A stretch of 64,000 nucleotides of DNA from Cryphonectria parasitica EP155 (Eukaryota; Ascomycota; Sordariomycetes; Diaporthales; Cryphonectriaceae). The notes under the pieces were generated by a model that was not told the origin of the DNA, did not search any database, and saw only the letters and a program-made list of their open reading frames with translations. Positions within the stretch are counted from its first letter, which is position 1, and every line of letters begins with the position of its first letter. Made by a program: the position numbers and the translations under genes. The stretch lies in NCBI RefSeq assembly GCF_011745365.1, contig NW_024468913.1:3782001-3846000 (forward strand), written 5' to 3'. Positions 34,674 to 46,697 of this stretch are shown here, piece after piece.

Positions 34674-36193
34674 CTATTTCCTGTCTGCGGCATCATTGTG
34701 TACTCGGGGCCACTCATCAATATCCTGCCCTCCTGGGGCCACACGGCTGGTGGCTGCGTACTGCTCGCCATCAACCCGACTCGCGGAAGTGAACCGCACG
34801 GAGTACTCATCAGTCCGCATGATCGACAGTTCTATCGGATCCTGCTTCTTGTCTTTGATAATAATGGCGTCGTCCGACTCAGCGTCGTGCTGAGACACAC
34901 CGTTGGTGGAAATCTGGCCGATGGTCCGACTATTCTTGGACGCTCCGTAGCCGCTCCGATCCAGGTTCCCATAGCCACTCTTGCCCAGTCCTCCCTTCGA
35001 TGACATTCCCATCTTGGTCATGGCCTTGCGTGCTCCGTCGGCCAGCCATGCGTCCAGCACGGGGAGGGAGATGACGACAATGCCCACTGAGACATCCAAC
35101 GTTGTCCAGACGAGCAGCTCCGTGTACGTCCAGGTGATGTCGCTCGTGAAGTTCGTCCTCAGCATCCTCATGAGGCCGAAGAGCACAACCAGCAGCCCCA
35201 CGGCCCATATGAGGAACAGCCGCATCTTCTTCTTGCTATTCATCCTGACCTTCCAGAGGATCACCACAGGGCTTGAGAGCAGGATGACACCCTGCACGAC
35301 ATGCGTGATGTTGAGCACCTCGCCCTGCAAGACCGTGTTGACACAACTCGCCGGCGTGTCCAGCTGACCACCGTAGAGCCTGTCCCACTGGGCACGTGCC
35401 GGGTCGCACGAGAAGCAGAACCAGAAAATGGCACCGATGATATAGACCGCCAAGGTGAAGAGAAACAAGTCGCAGAACCAGCGCCACTTGAGGGACGTTC
35501 GGTCGGCAAGCCGCCGGATGAAGAGGGTGAGGGATGTCTTGATCAGGGCGACGGTGACATAGAAGATGAGCTTGTCAATTGTGCCGTAATAGTTGAAGAT
35601 GTTGTACTCCTCATAAGTGTGTTGCCACTGTCATGACACGAAAGATGGTTAGCTAAAAAAAGAATTCCTTCCCAGTGCAAACCAAAGATACTAGCAGACT
35701 ATCTCGGTCTTACAATGTGGTCCCCTCCTCCAACAATGGCCATGACGAGCTGACACGCAGTGTAGGTCAAGCCCATACTCTAGATTCCTCGAACCAGTCA
35801 GTACCATCGAAATTGGGAAAGGGGACAAGGAAGAAATGAAAAGCAGGACTTCTCACTTACCGCTGCGGCGATGGTAGCCCAATCGTCCGCCCCAAAGCGC
35901 ATCTGCGACACAGACGCCCTCATGGCCAGGCGTGCGCCAGTCACGCCCGTGATGGCCACCAACACGATGACCAGCCCAGCAATAACGCCTGGCCTCTTGG
36001 AGGTGAACTCGTCGCCCGTATCAACGGCTGCAACAACATAACCGTGGGCAGGATCCTCGTCCACCAAGCCGATAGCACGGAGCAGACCTCGGACGATGTA
36101 CCAGTCCCGCTGGGTGTTGGGCGGGCTACCGACATGAGCCGAGGACTCATTATTGTGGGGGACCCACGGCTGCTGCGTCGAGTTGGTCGACAT
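34674..36193 (-). CDS. PTH11-like integral membrane receptor A (fungal rhodopsin domain)
   Basis: Exons 36193-35861, 35779-35714 and 35627-34674 give 450 residues. A polar N-terminus of about 60 residues leads to seven predicted membrane spans. The first is around VIAGLVIVLVAITGV, followed by the RFGADDWATIAA motif. Other landmarks are the YNIFNYYGTIDKLIFYVTVALIKTSL stretch and FWFCFSCDPARAQWD. The cytoplasmic tail of about 110 residues is Gly/Ser/Asp-rich. This matches the PTH11-type receptor family of filamentous fungi, implicated in surface or nutrient sensing; no CFEM domain is present. An in-frame ATG at 36337 would add 48 mostly charged residues; I prefer the downstream start because the family N-terminus is short. 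The small middle exon (66 nt) has clean GTAAGT/GTAAGA-type borders. Confidence 0.85.
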
Positions 36194-37643
36194 AGCGGTT
36201 GGGGCTTTTTTCTCTCTTGATAGTCGGCTTGTCTCGCACAAAGAGGACTGGCGTCTCTTTTTACGCAAGCGCAAGAAAAACACCTCGTGGGCACCAAGGG
36301 GAAACACACACCACTCCTCGTCGTCGTCGTCCTCCATTTAGGAACAAGAGGAGGTCCATATATCGATTATAGACATCCCCCCGAAGGGGCTGTTAACCTC
36401 CTTTACGGTGGTCCGGAGCCGAAGGCTTCATTACCAGGGAAGCCCTTGAAGATATTGTGGATTTTGGAGGCAAAGATAAAAGAAGTGGGTTTTTCCAGAC
36501 AAGAAATAGATCATGAGCTTGAGCTTGTTTCCTATCGACCCAGCTCTGCGCATTTGCCAAGAGTTGCCCTTACTATGAGTGGTCTCGGTGTCAGATGGGG
36601 CTGCTCGTTCGTCTCCTCTGCATAAAAAGATCGATCGAGTGTGATGGGAAGATTTATGTCGATTTGTGCAACTGAAGAGTAAGCCAGGCCATCCTTCAGC
36701 TTCATTTGCATGTTGTTTGAGAAGAAAACTTCGGGGAGGCTGTCATCTTTTTCTTTCTTCCTTCCTGTAATTTTCCCTTCCCTTCCCTTCTTCTCTCTTC
36801 TTTTAAAAGAAACTCGTGCCTTGTCCTCGTTCCATCGTATTCCCTTGTGTAGATCGGACTGCGAGTCACAAATAAAGTTTCGATCCCAGGTCCGAGGTAA
36901 AATGTTACCATCTATTGATTGTAATCTTCCTATCATCTGCCCAGGTGAGCCCTCTGTTTCGTATCCGCAAAGGTGGACAGATTTTCTCCGTCTTGTTCAT
37001 GCAGCTGAAGGGCGCCATATTTAAGGTTTGGAAAGAGCTTTGCATTAAAATTTTCACCGCCTCTACTCCTAGTATGTATCACCACCGGAAATCCCGTGAC
37101 AAAACACTGGTGGCGGCGGGTGCGTGAAAAGAGATTAATAGTCCTTTATAGAAACTGAGACCGCGGCCACCTCGACTGGACCCCACAAAGCCAAGCATGC
37201 TATAGCTAGCGGACCGAGGCCCATTAACCGTTTACCGTAGTAAATGGGTGCTTCACCCACAGTGATCATCTCCGTCCTCTCCATTCTGGCTGGTACTACA
37301 GAATAGTCAGGAGAGGGGGGGACAGAGAGAGAGAGAGAGAGAGAGAGAGATCTCTTGTCTTTGCCCCTTCTTCCTTTCCACAGTATTAAGCGTCTATGTA
37401 TGCTACACACTAAGCGAGGATGTGGCCTAGAACAATTCGGTGCAAGGCGAGCTAGTGCATTGGGCCAGGAATTTAACCTCGATATTTAATATACTTTGTG
37501 CAAAGTACCTGCAATCACGAAAATCCTTGCTTCTTTCTAGAACTATCCTGCGTCACTCGTTTTCGTTACCTTTTCCTCTTCTGCTTTTCTCTACCACCTT
37601 TCCGGTACAGTAGTGTGTTGTGGCTTTTTTCTACAGCCCAGTC
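36194..37643. other. Divergent intergenic region
   Basis: It separates receptor A (-) from the secreted esterase (+). It includes an AG microsatellite at 37324-37350 and pyrimidine-rich stretches at 36755-36800 and 37550-37610. No coding evidence. Confidence 0.5.
37324..37350. repeat. AG dinucleotide microsatellite
   Basis: A perfect AG run of 27 nt lies about 300 nt upstream of the secreted esterase start. Confidence 0.95.
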
Positions 37644-38930
37644 ATGGCTGCTTGGCATCTCGTAAGGGTTTTGGCTCTCCTGGCCAGCACCGTCAATGCG
37701 GTGGCCAGGACACGGACGGACGCTGCTGTTTCAGCCCAAGCCATGACCCCTCGAGCGGCGGCGGCTGACTGCACAGGCGTCAATGCCGTCAGTTCTCTCT
37801 GCACGACGAAGGAAAGCTCGTACCACCGTGACGTCTTTTACGTCGGGGGCCGGTGGATCAACACGGCCAGCGGGAACATCACCGCCGACCACCTCTACGT
37901 GGAGAAGCTCACACCGGCCGGCGGGGTCACACAGTCCAAGCCCTTGGTCTTCTTCCACGGCGGCGCGGTGTCAGGCGTGCAGTGGCTGAACACGCCAGAC
38001 AACCGCAAGGGCTTCGCGTCGTACTTTCTCGACCAGGGCTACATGGTCTACCTGCTCGACCACACGGGCGCCGGACGGAGCAGCCAGGAGGACACCACCG
38101 ACTACCTCCTCTGGAACAGCACGACAGTCGAGGGCGTGGCGTCGGGCTTCACAGACCCGCAGGCCAACCCGACCTACCCGCAGGCTGTGCTGCACACGCA
38201 GTGGCCAGGCACGGGCAACAAGGGCGACCCGTACTTTTTGGCCTTTACAAAATGGGTGATCCCCTTCACTGAGAACTGGGCCTACGGCGAGTACTCGATG
38301 CGCGCCTCTGGCTGCGCCCTGCTCGAGCTGCTGGGCCCTTCGTACCTCATCTCGCACTCGTCGGGCGCGCAGTATCCCGTCGTCATCTCCAACGACTGCC
38401 CGCAGTTCGTCGCCGGTAACATCAACCTGGAGCACAGCACCCAGCCCTTTTGGAACTACGGCACCACCGTTAACTCGGGCTCTGACTTCCGCCTCTGGGG
38501 CCTGGCCAACACGCCCCTCTCCTACGACCCGCCCGCCGCCAGCTCCGACGAGCTCAACAAGACCTGGGTCGGCAACGACACCCTCGCCCACAGGCGCTGC
38601 TACCTGCAGGCCGAGCCCGCCAGAAAACTCCCCAACGTCACCAGCGTGCCCTACCTGTGCCTCACGGGCCAGGCCAGCGTCCACATCACCTATGACCACT
38701 GCGTCATCGATTTCCTCAAGCAGGCCGGTGGGAACCCGGACTGGATCAAGCTGGCTGATCGGAACATCACCGGCAACGGCCACTTCTCCATGGTGGAAAA
38801 GAACAACTTGGAGATTGCCGCCGTCGTGGACGAGTGGATCCAGAAGCAGGAGGCGGCCACCAGCAGCTCGACATCATCATCATCCTCCTCCTCGAACTCG
38901 ACATCCAGCGCTGGATCGTCATCGAGGTGA
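37644..38930 (+). CDS. Secreted alpha/beta hydrolase related to esterase 713
   Basis: A single exon encodes 428 residues, starting at the first ATG (GTCATGGCT); the frame is open to a GTG eight codons upstream. A signal peptide is clear (HLVRVLALLASTVNAVA). The oxyanion-side motif FFHGG, the segment SGVQWLNTPDNRKGFASYFL and the YLLDHTGAGRS block resemble the bacterial esterase 713 group of alpha/beta hydrolases. The nucleophile elbow reads LISHSSGAQYP, so the first Gly of GxSxG is replaced. The likely catalytic His lies in NGHFSMVEKN. Several N-x-S/T sites fit secretion. The C-terminus is a Ser-rich tail of about 22 residues with no hydrophobic GPI signal. The substrate is unknown. Confidence 0.85.
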   Translation: MAAWHLVRVLALLASTVNAVARTRTDAAVSAQAMTPRAAAADCTGVNAVSSLCTTKESSYHRDVFYVGGRWINTASGNITADHLYVEKLTPAGGVTQSKPLVFFHGGAVSGVQWLNTPDNRKGFASYFLDQGYMVYLLDHTGAGRSSQEDTTDYLLWNSTTVEGVASGFTDPQANPTYPQAVLHTQWPGTGNKGDPYFLAFTKWVIPFTENWAYGEYSMRASGCALLELLGPSYLISHSSGAQYPVVISNDCPQFVAGNINLEHSTQPFWNYGTTVNSGSDFRLWGLANTPLSYDPPAASSDELNKTWVGNDTLAHRRCYLQAEPARKLPNVTSVPYLCLTGQASVHITYDHCVIDFLKQAGGNPDWIKLADRNITGNGHFSMVEKNNLEIAAVVDEWIQKQEAATSSSTSSSSSSSNSTSSAGSSSR

Positions 38931-39955
38931 GAGCCCCTCTCGCACGAACCCACACACCCCATCAGCCTAATTCATAATTCTGTTATTACACTTAATGTCA
39001 TCCAAATATATGAAGAGCTGATTTGTGTGTTCTGTCATAAATTATCGAAGTGCTTCTTCGTTTCCCTGGAGCATAATATGTGCTTTTGCACCAACATTGT
39101 CCCAGTGCGATTCTTAGCGGTTCTTCAAGTAGTTTGATACAACTTAATCAAATAATCCTTGAACCTGGCCAACTTAATGTGCCCACGCTTGCCTATTCCT
39201 GAATTAAAGGAACCGAGAGCCAAATAGTTGTGTAGAGCGCTAGCCTTACTCGGGCATGTCTATATTAGCGAAGGTATTATAAATAGTGGTAGTAGGAAGA
39301 TCCAGATGTTTGGCTTTCATTTGATGTTTCAAATGTAAATTTTTAAGTTCTAACTTCTATCTTGATGTGAATCATCATCCGGTACAAAATAAAGTTCCAT
39401 CTGATTTTGAGAATCGGATGACTAGTATACAGATCTGGTCCTGCTGGTCCTGTTCAGTAATTATTATAGGCCTATTGTCATAAGTCACCTATTTAGGTAC
39501 TCTCCCGAAAACCGAGTTTCTTCCCGCTCGATCTTCCGAGACACGCCACAACCCAAAAGTGTGAAAGCATTAAAGGCTAGACCCATACCAGTTCACACCC
39601 CGAGAGGGCGTACTTGCCATTCATATGCCGTGTATTATGACGCAACCCTGTCATGCACGCTGCATTGGTCACATAAAGTACAGTAATACTGTATATGCAG
39701 TGGCACGCTGCGGGACGGCGCGCCTTGCCGTGCACAGTACCACCAGCAAATCCGAAAGGATTTCTCCACTATTGGTTGGAATCTGGCGCTTGATTACTGA
39801 GCCTTGACGACCATAAAATCATTCCGTTACCCGCTGCTTAGCAACGACACCATGTACTACTATGTCTCCTCTAGGCTTGCCCGACAGGATCCCTTAAGAA
39901 GCAGTCCTTCAATTAACACAAACCATAACTCGTCTCTTTGGGTCAAGTACACACA
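38931..39955. other. AT-rich intergenic region
   Basis: Between two plus-strand genes, this kilobase is AT-richer than its surroundings. Short ORFs only. I see no repeat family. Confidence 0.5.
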
Positions 39956-40634
39956 ATGTCCAGCGAGGCTAGACCGCCCTTCCCACCTTTTACGGCCGAG
40001 ACGGCCAAGATCAAGGTCAAGGCAGCTCAAGATGCATGGAACACCAGGTGCGCCTCGACTCATTGACTAAGTATGTTCCCAGCAAGCTGAAGCTAAGATT
40101 GATTCGGACTAGAAACCCTGCTCAGGTCAAAATGGCATACACCCCAGACTCCATCTGGCGCAACCGCGACCAAATGTTTCAAGGTCGTGACGCCATCGAG
40201 GCTTTCCTGACCAAGAAGTGGGAGAAGGAAAACGGCTATCGCTTGAGAAAAGAATTGTTCTCCTTTATGGACAACAAGGCAAGTTCCACACCACCAATCT
40301 AGGGAATACCCTATCAGCCGCACACATTGGAACGGGCCGTCGAGGCGGGAAGTCCCGAGGGTGCAGCGGCATCCTAGGGATACATTTTCTTTTTTTTCTT
40401 CCTGCTGTTGCTAATCTATTTATACAGATTGCCGTACAGTTCTGGTATGAATGGCACGACGAAGAGGGACAGTGGTACCGGTCCTATGGATTGGAAGACT
40501 GGACGTTCGCGGAGAACGGCTTGATGAGGAAGAGGCAGAGCAGCATCAATGACGTGAAGATTTCAGAGGACGAGAGGTGGTACAAAGACGGTGTCGATGT
40601 CAATACTGTTGACATTAGCGAAAAGCACTGGTAG
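39956..40634 (+). CDS. DUF1348 / SnoaL-like (NTF2-fold) protein with a GC-AG intron
   Basis: Exons 39956-40047, 40113-40278 and 40428-40634 give 154 residues. The protein follows the DUF1348 pattern throughout. It opens with RPPFPPFTAETAKIKV, then AYTPDSIWRNRDQMFQGRDAIEAFL, and ends with QFWYEWHDEEGQWYRSYG and the RKRQSSINDV segment. Members have an NTF2/SnoaL-like alpha+beta barrel with no assigned reaction. Intron 2 (40279-40427) begins GCAAGT rather than GT. It is the only choice that keeps frame and conserved sequence (MDNK-IAVQFWYEW). Intron 1 uses GTGCGC. Length equals bacterial and fungal homologues. Confidence 0.92.
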
Positions 40635-41582
40635 AAGTGCTGCAGACCCGTTGAACTGAGGAAAACCTACTTTACGGATGAAAATCATGGTACCTACTAA
40701 TTGAGAGACAGAATTGTTCATGACTACTTGGCTTACGAGCATTACTAATACTGAGTGGGATTCTCTTAGACCATTCACCCTATCGTGATTGGCACTCAGG
40801 TAATGAACCCTTGGGACCCCTGTGCGGTCTGGAGTAATTATGAACATTATTAATCACTGCCCTACATAGCCCGGCGCGGGGGCGAGGACCATCGCGACGC
40901 CTGCTCAAGTACCCTCTTGGGGTGGTTGTATGAATTCCGTGAACGAGCTCCCCATCTAGGTCAATCTCGAAGCCATAGTCAAGATCAGAGAACAAATCAA
41001 CATTCACCGGTTTTGGGTGACATGTAACCCTCTCTGATACCTGTCAGCACACTTCCGGTTCAGATGGCACAGCTCTTTGAGTGTTTGCAGCCATGATGCG
41101 CCAGGAATTTCCACAACTTACCTACTACTACACCAGCAAGATGCTGATTTCGCACTTGAGTAAGTGTTCCGATCTTACATAAGCACTGGGGCGTCCGATG
41201 TATTGTTACAAGAGGACAGATCAACAGGGTGTTACCCACAGCTTGATGAACAAGACTGGGCCTGGGGGCTGGACGTGCGCATAGTGTACGGCACACTCCT
41301 TGTGAGTACTCAATCATTACGTGTTTTCTATCACATATACCACCTCGAGACTGAACTCCAGAATTGTGTAAGCAACGCATTTCTATGTATTTGTCTTATA
41401 TATATACATGTATGTATGTATACGGCCGTCTCAATATTCCTCCAACTGAATGGCACGTCAACTGACGGTAGGTTTCCGTGGCAAGACGCACAGTCTCGAA
41501 AGACTAATGATTTTCGTTCCTCTCTCTGTCTCGTTCATCCAAATGAGAACCATCGGCTCGAGACACACGAATATCCGCTTCC
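40635..41582. other. Intergenic region between convergent genes
   Basis: Contains only short, unsupported ORFs. A short TATATATACATGTATGTATGT stretch lies near 41400. Confidence 0.5.
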
Positions 41583-42468
41583 TTAGAGTCTCTTCTGGAC
41601 CTCGGTGGCACCATGAAGCAGACCCTCCACGACATTGTCCGGCTCAGACAGGAAGGGAGAATGAGATCCCTTGCAAGTGTACGTGATGGCGTTCTCGCCC
41701 AGCATCGGAGCGAGCTGCCTCTGGATAACAGGCAACAGAGCCCGGTCGTCGTCGCAGAACATATACATACACTCAATATCCTCCCAGGGCTGGTAGGTGA
41801 CCTCATCAGTAAACACGGCTGCGGACTGGTGCTTGAGCTTGGAGATGGCTCCCTTCTGCAGGTCGGCGGGCACGTCGTGGTAAAAGATCTCCTCAGGTGT
41901 CCTGGCAAAGACACGCTCACCCTGTTCGACCGGTCAGTCAATCGGTAACTACAGTCTTGAAAACAGAATCCTTGGAAGAGGGAGATAGATCCCTTTGGGA
42001 GGAGGAAAACACAAAAGTGTCTTTAACCATGTACGGTATGAAACTCACCTGGAAGTCCATCCAGGGCAGAGGGTTGCCGCCCAACATCTTGATGATGCTC
42101 ATGCCCTTGGGCGTGACAAAAGCAGACAGATACACAAGCAGCGTAACACCGCCCTCCTTGCCCTCCGCCTTGCGCTGCTTGAACCCAAGACCCTTGACGG
42201 CCTCGGCACCGACCAGGCCTCCATACGAGTGGACCACAACTATGACCTGCCGCCCCTGGTCCGCCAGTGCCTGGATCTCGGCACGCACAGCAGCCACATC
42301 GTCAAAGAGACCCTTGTTCGGCGGCTCGGCGCCCACAGACGGATATGCCACGGCTTTTGTCCAGTAGCCCTTTGCATGAATTCGATCCTGGATAAGCTGG
42401 AAGCAGTCGGGCGTGTGCCAGGCGCCAGGCGCCAGGACGAAGACGGGGGCAGCTGCAGAGTCGGACAT
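41583..42468 (-). CDS. Alpha/beta hydrolase (AB_hydrolase_6-like esterase)
   Basis: Exons 42468-42049 and 41921-41583 give 252 residues. The start MSDSAAAPVFVLAPGAWHTPD includes the family PGAW motif. The nucleophile elbow is VVVHSYGGLVG (Ser in HSYGG), and the catalytic His is in GSHSPFLSEPD. This arrangement is typical of the small fungal and plant methylesterase/hydroxynitrile-lyase-like hydrolases. No signal peptide is present, so it is probably cytosolic. The intron is 127 nt with donor GTGAGT and acceptor AACAG. The substrate is not predictable. It converges with the DUF1348 gene. Confidence 0.9.
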
Positions 42469-45175
42469 GGCCGATGGAGTGTGTTGGTTTCTTGGGGGGG
42501 AGGTGATATTTAGCAGGAAAAAGTTCTGACTGGACCACACTGAGAGGCGAGATGAGCAAGACACTGGACAGACGGATGGCATTCACTGGAGAATGTAATG
42601 ACAATTTCGAAGAGGGGGGTGTGTCCTTGGAGACATACTAAATAGGACAGAGACGGGGATGAGGGCTCGTGATGAACAACATGTGTACTCCACCTGCCGC
42701 AGGGCAGCAGCTACCCGACGGTTGGGTCCTCCTCGAGGGGAGAAGGTGTTTAGATCCCAAAGCATATTACCTGTGTGTTCCTTAGTGCGGGCGTCTGTCA
42801 AGGAAGGCCCCTTGGTGTTCTCCGCGAAGTAGACTATCTCTTGGTCCCGTGGCTTGTTGGCTTGTGGCCCGGATAAAACACCCGGCTATTCCATCGGCTA
42901 GGGCACTGGGAAAAAGTCCAACGCACGCAATATCCCTTTTCGTGCATTTTTTGTTGCATATTTTATTTACCTCTGGTCTCTTTTCGGGAGTGTGAAATTT
43001 GGGGGGGGGGGGGCTTGAATGGGGGGATCAAAAGGTCGCATTCAGCTTTGTACTCTGGAAAAGGTGTATAAGCGAGCATGGGGCCCGAGTCAGTCCCATA
43101 CCGCTGTTCACTAGGGGTCCAGGATCCATTATTTTCTAGCCATGCCCTCTCTGGTCGCTTCAAAAAGGTACGCAGAAACAGCTCTCGAGTCTCGAGAAGG
43201 TCTAGATGAAGGTCGGAGGACCCAGTTCCTCCTCCAAGAGTGTGACGCTGTCTGCGTGGTCTTGTTGGGAATGAGGCATGATCATCAGGAGTTGAATACC
43301 ATGGTACGCTGACCGTTGCTTGGGTCTCCGCTTGTTTACTACGAGTACCCACAAGAAACTCCACAGGGGGGCTTGTATTATAGTACTGGGACTAATCCCA
43401 GCCGTGCCATAGTATATTCAATCGTCTCAACATACTACGTATGGTAGTGATTCTCTTGCCATCCCATTTAATTGGTATAAGCTGTCACATTCCAAATGCG
43501 GGGGTTAGAAGGCTGGATCTCTTTGGCTCACTACTTACTCTCTTCGAGAGATAGATAGTAGAAGCTATCCGGTCTAATGAGGAATATGATACGCAGCTTC
43601 ATGATAAGCTTGTCGCATTCGTCCAATGACAATGGGACTGCAAAATATATGTATGCACTGGAGAGCGATGTCACATACAGATCATCATGACAGCGAGATT
43701 GAATTCAAACTCGTGTAAAATTTCATGCATCTATCTCCTGGTTGGGGGTTTTTAGGTTGAAGGGTTTCCTCCCTCTTAGCGGGTCAGCGAACAAACCAGC
43801 CCCTCCCCCCCCCCATTACCACCATCGTACTATAGTGGGCTGAGAGACATGCCATTCACTTGAATGAAGAACTCTAAGTAACTAGTATCCATGGAAAGGG
43901 GTTGTTCGTACATAGAGTAGTCGTCATGTGATGGAATTTATGAGTGTCTGTCAGACTCCCGAGTCCGACTGGTCTTACTGTGTGTGATGATCAGTAAAGA
44001 CATGAATTTACTGTGTTACATGCTGAGCTGCGTCACTGCAGGTTGACACGATGGATCGATCTGGCAGAAAGCAGCACGTTTTTACAAGCATATTTTATGT
44101 CCCAAATGACTCAATTGCTCCACCATTCTCAGCTGCGGCAAATAATCCCTACGAAACACGACCTCGCTTAGAAAGTTGTGGGCTCTTCTTTTTCTTCTTC
44201 TTCCTCCTTCTGCTGCTAGTACTACTGCTACTGGCACTACTACTACTACTCTCCTGAAAGCTGCAGCCTTTTTATCTCTCCTTGGCTTTAAAGTGGGCAT
44301 TAAGTCACACAAAAAGTGTTTCGTGCAGTGCGGGTTGATGCTGATCAGCCCAGAAACTAAGATTACTAGTACTAAACCACGGGACGGTGCGAAGAGAAAG
44401 ATCATCCTTTAAGTCCAAAATGGTAATAACATTCGAAATTTTGCTGGCTCAGTCTTGGGTATGATTATGGGTATGAGTAGCGCTACATATGCCTAACGGT
44501 AGTCTAGTCCTAAGATCCTGGGATGGCCCACTCGCCGTGGTTCCGCGTGCGAATCAATCTCATGCCATGTTACAACAATCCTTGATCTCCAACCGGAAAG
44601 ACGAGAAAGCCAATGTGCTCAATATATGCTGGCTGTTCCTTTTTTGATAGTCTCGAGCGAAGGAGCCAAGCCCAGCAACGCCCTGGACATGCCGAGTCAT
44701 TTGCGCGAGGCCGGGGCATGACAACAAAAATCCCCTTGGAAAAAATTCGCGGCACTCGCTTAAAATTTGTGTCAATTGATGGCCCGCCAGCCCCTGAAGA
44801 GATCTCAGGAGGTTCAGACCTTCAAGAGACGAGGGGTGGGGGTAGGGGCACTCAGAGAGGGAGAACTGTAGAGAGAAATGTCATTGCAAGAACTCCTGGG
44901 GAAAAGATCGTCGTCTTGAGACTCTGCCAGGCTTTCTCTCAAAACCATTCTATATGTCACATCGTCCTCCTGCAAACGATCTCATCGGGACTTGCCTCCA
45001 GTCCATCATGCGACTCTCAAAAAGAACAAGGACATTATCCGAACGGTCCCCACAACCAACACTCCCACGAGGCCGTTAAGCGTCCGAACTCTGTTCACCT
45101 CCTTTTTGGCCTATCCTCTGCGTGTGGGATCTGGCAGGAAAGAAGAAGAAGGAAGACGAAGAAAACTCCGGCATT
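42469..45175. other. 2.7-kb gene-free region
   Basis: It lies between the divergently transcribed alpha/beta hydrolase (-) and receptor B (+). It includes a G13 tract (43001-43013), a C10 tract (43805-43814) and trinucleotide-rich sequence (44181-44254). A minus-strand ORF at 42963-43364 lacks an ATG start, and a plus-strand ORF at 44613-45329 runs into receptor B in another frame. I call no gene. Confidence 0.5.
44181..44254. repeat. Trinucleotide-rich low-complexity tract
   Basis: TTC units pass into CTG/CTA/ACT units, giving a mixed microsatellite about 0.9 kb upstream of receptor B. Confidence 0.7.
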
Positions 45176-46697
45176 ATGGCCGTTGAGAACACCGGGCCTG
45201 AGCAGGTCAGCACAACGGCAGTGCTGCTTGCCTTGGCGACGGTATTCACAGTCCTGCGATTCTGGGCTCGATATCAAGTTGTCGCCAAATATGGACTGGA
45301 CGACAGCTTGCTTGTCGCTGGTTTGGTGAGAACTCAGCATCCCTCTTCTTTGGTCGTCGAAGTCTTCATGGGAAGCGGGAACTAACTTTATCTGCTTATG
45401 CAGATTGGCGTGTTTGTGGTCGGTGGGCTTAATTTTGGTAGTAAGTTCTGATGCCCTTGTACATGAAATCTTTGGTTTTCTCCTTTTGTGATTCAGACCT
45501 TTTTTGTCCTCTCGAGAGAAGTTCGATAGTTGACCAGCCGCTCCCTCTTCCGTCTCTGCAGTGGTAAATTATGGCATGGGAAGACATGCCGACACGCTCT
45601 CGTTAGACCAACTCGAGGAGGTGCTGAAGCGTCTCTTGGCCTTCGAGTGCGTGTACGTCACGACAGTGGCGCTGGTCAAGCTATCTATCTTGTCCATGTA
45701 CCTGCGCATCTTCCCCAGCCGCGACTTCAAAATCGGCGCCTATACAATCGGCTCCATCGTCATCGCATGGTGCATCGCCATCGTCCTGGTCTCAATTTTC
45801 CAGTGTGATCCGATCGAGAAGGCGTGGATCCCTTGGATGACTACGGGCACGTGCATCAATCTAAGGGCCTCCTTCATTGGGAACGGTGTGCCGAATATCC
45901 TCACCGATGTCGCCATCTTGGCCATGCCTGTCAAGCAGGTCTGGCATCTGCACGCCACCATGGCGCAGAAGATCTCGCTGCTGTGCACGTTCGGCCTCGG
46001 CAGCTTGTGAGTATTCTTTGCTATATAAAGGCATATGCTTCTGAGGCCTCGTTTTCGCGCTTGTGGACGGATGACAGCTGACATGGTTCATAACAACAAT
46101 AGTGTGCTCGTTGCCAGTATCTACCGTTTCTCTACTCTCATGAGCTTCAATGAAGAAGACACTACATGTACGATCCCTCCATTTGGAAGAGCGAAGAGGA
46201 ATAATATACTATCCACACCGAGTCATACTGACATCCTTTCTTTCTCCAAAGTCACCCTCGCAACCCCTTGCACATGGTGTGTCGTCGAGTCCGCCTGCGG
46301 CGTCATCTGCGCCAACCTCCCGACCCTGCGACCCCTGGCCAAGAAGTTCTCGAACAAGTTCGGCAGCTCCGAGAAGTCCAGGAGCCGGACGAACGGGAGC
46401 CTGGGCCCCACCGAGCTGGTCACCATCGGGCGCTCCCAGCAGATGAACAGCCGCATCACCAGGACCAAGAGCCCCTTCGAGAGGCTGGACGATGAGTCGA
46501 GCGAGGGCGACGCCTGTGAGGAGGCGGTGGCTGGTGGAGGCGCCGCTACGACCATGGGGAAAACCACCGTGTCTTCGCATGAGGTGCACGTCACCACGAC
46601 CGCGTACTCGAGCTCGGGCCATAGCCTCGACTTTGATGGGAATCGGGGCCGTACGCAGAGCCATGGCCAGGAGCAGTGGGGGAAGGAGATTGTTTAG
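45176..46697 (+). CDS. PTH11-like integral membrane receptor B (fungal rhodopsin domain)
   Basis: Five exons (45176-45325, 45404-45440, 45562-46006, 46103-46167, 46252-46697) give 380 residues. The start is a short MAVENTGPEQ followed at once by the first span and the family motif RYQVVAKYGLDDSLLVAG. Further landmarks are YGMGRHADTL, KLSILSMYLRIFP, FQCDPIEKAW and the late PCTWCVVESACGVICANLPTLRPL. The cytoplasmic tail is Ser/Arg/Glu-rich (about 120 residues). The micro-exon of 37 nt is needed to join AGLIGVFVVGGLNFG to MVNYGMG. All junctions keep phase. The family is linked to sensing of surfaces and nutrients in filamentous fungi. No CFEM domain is present. Confidence 0.88.

Noticed and set aside
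42963..43364. Minus-strand 133-codon ORF
   Set aside because: Begins with GTG, includes a poly-G/poly-Pro stretch, and has no family resemblance.
44613..45329. Plus-strand 238-codon ORF
   Set aside because: Runs through the promoter and first exon of receptor B in another frame; composition is not protein-like.
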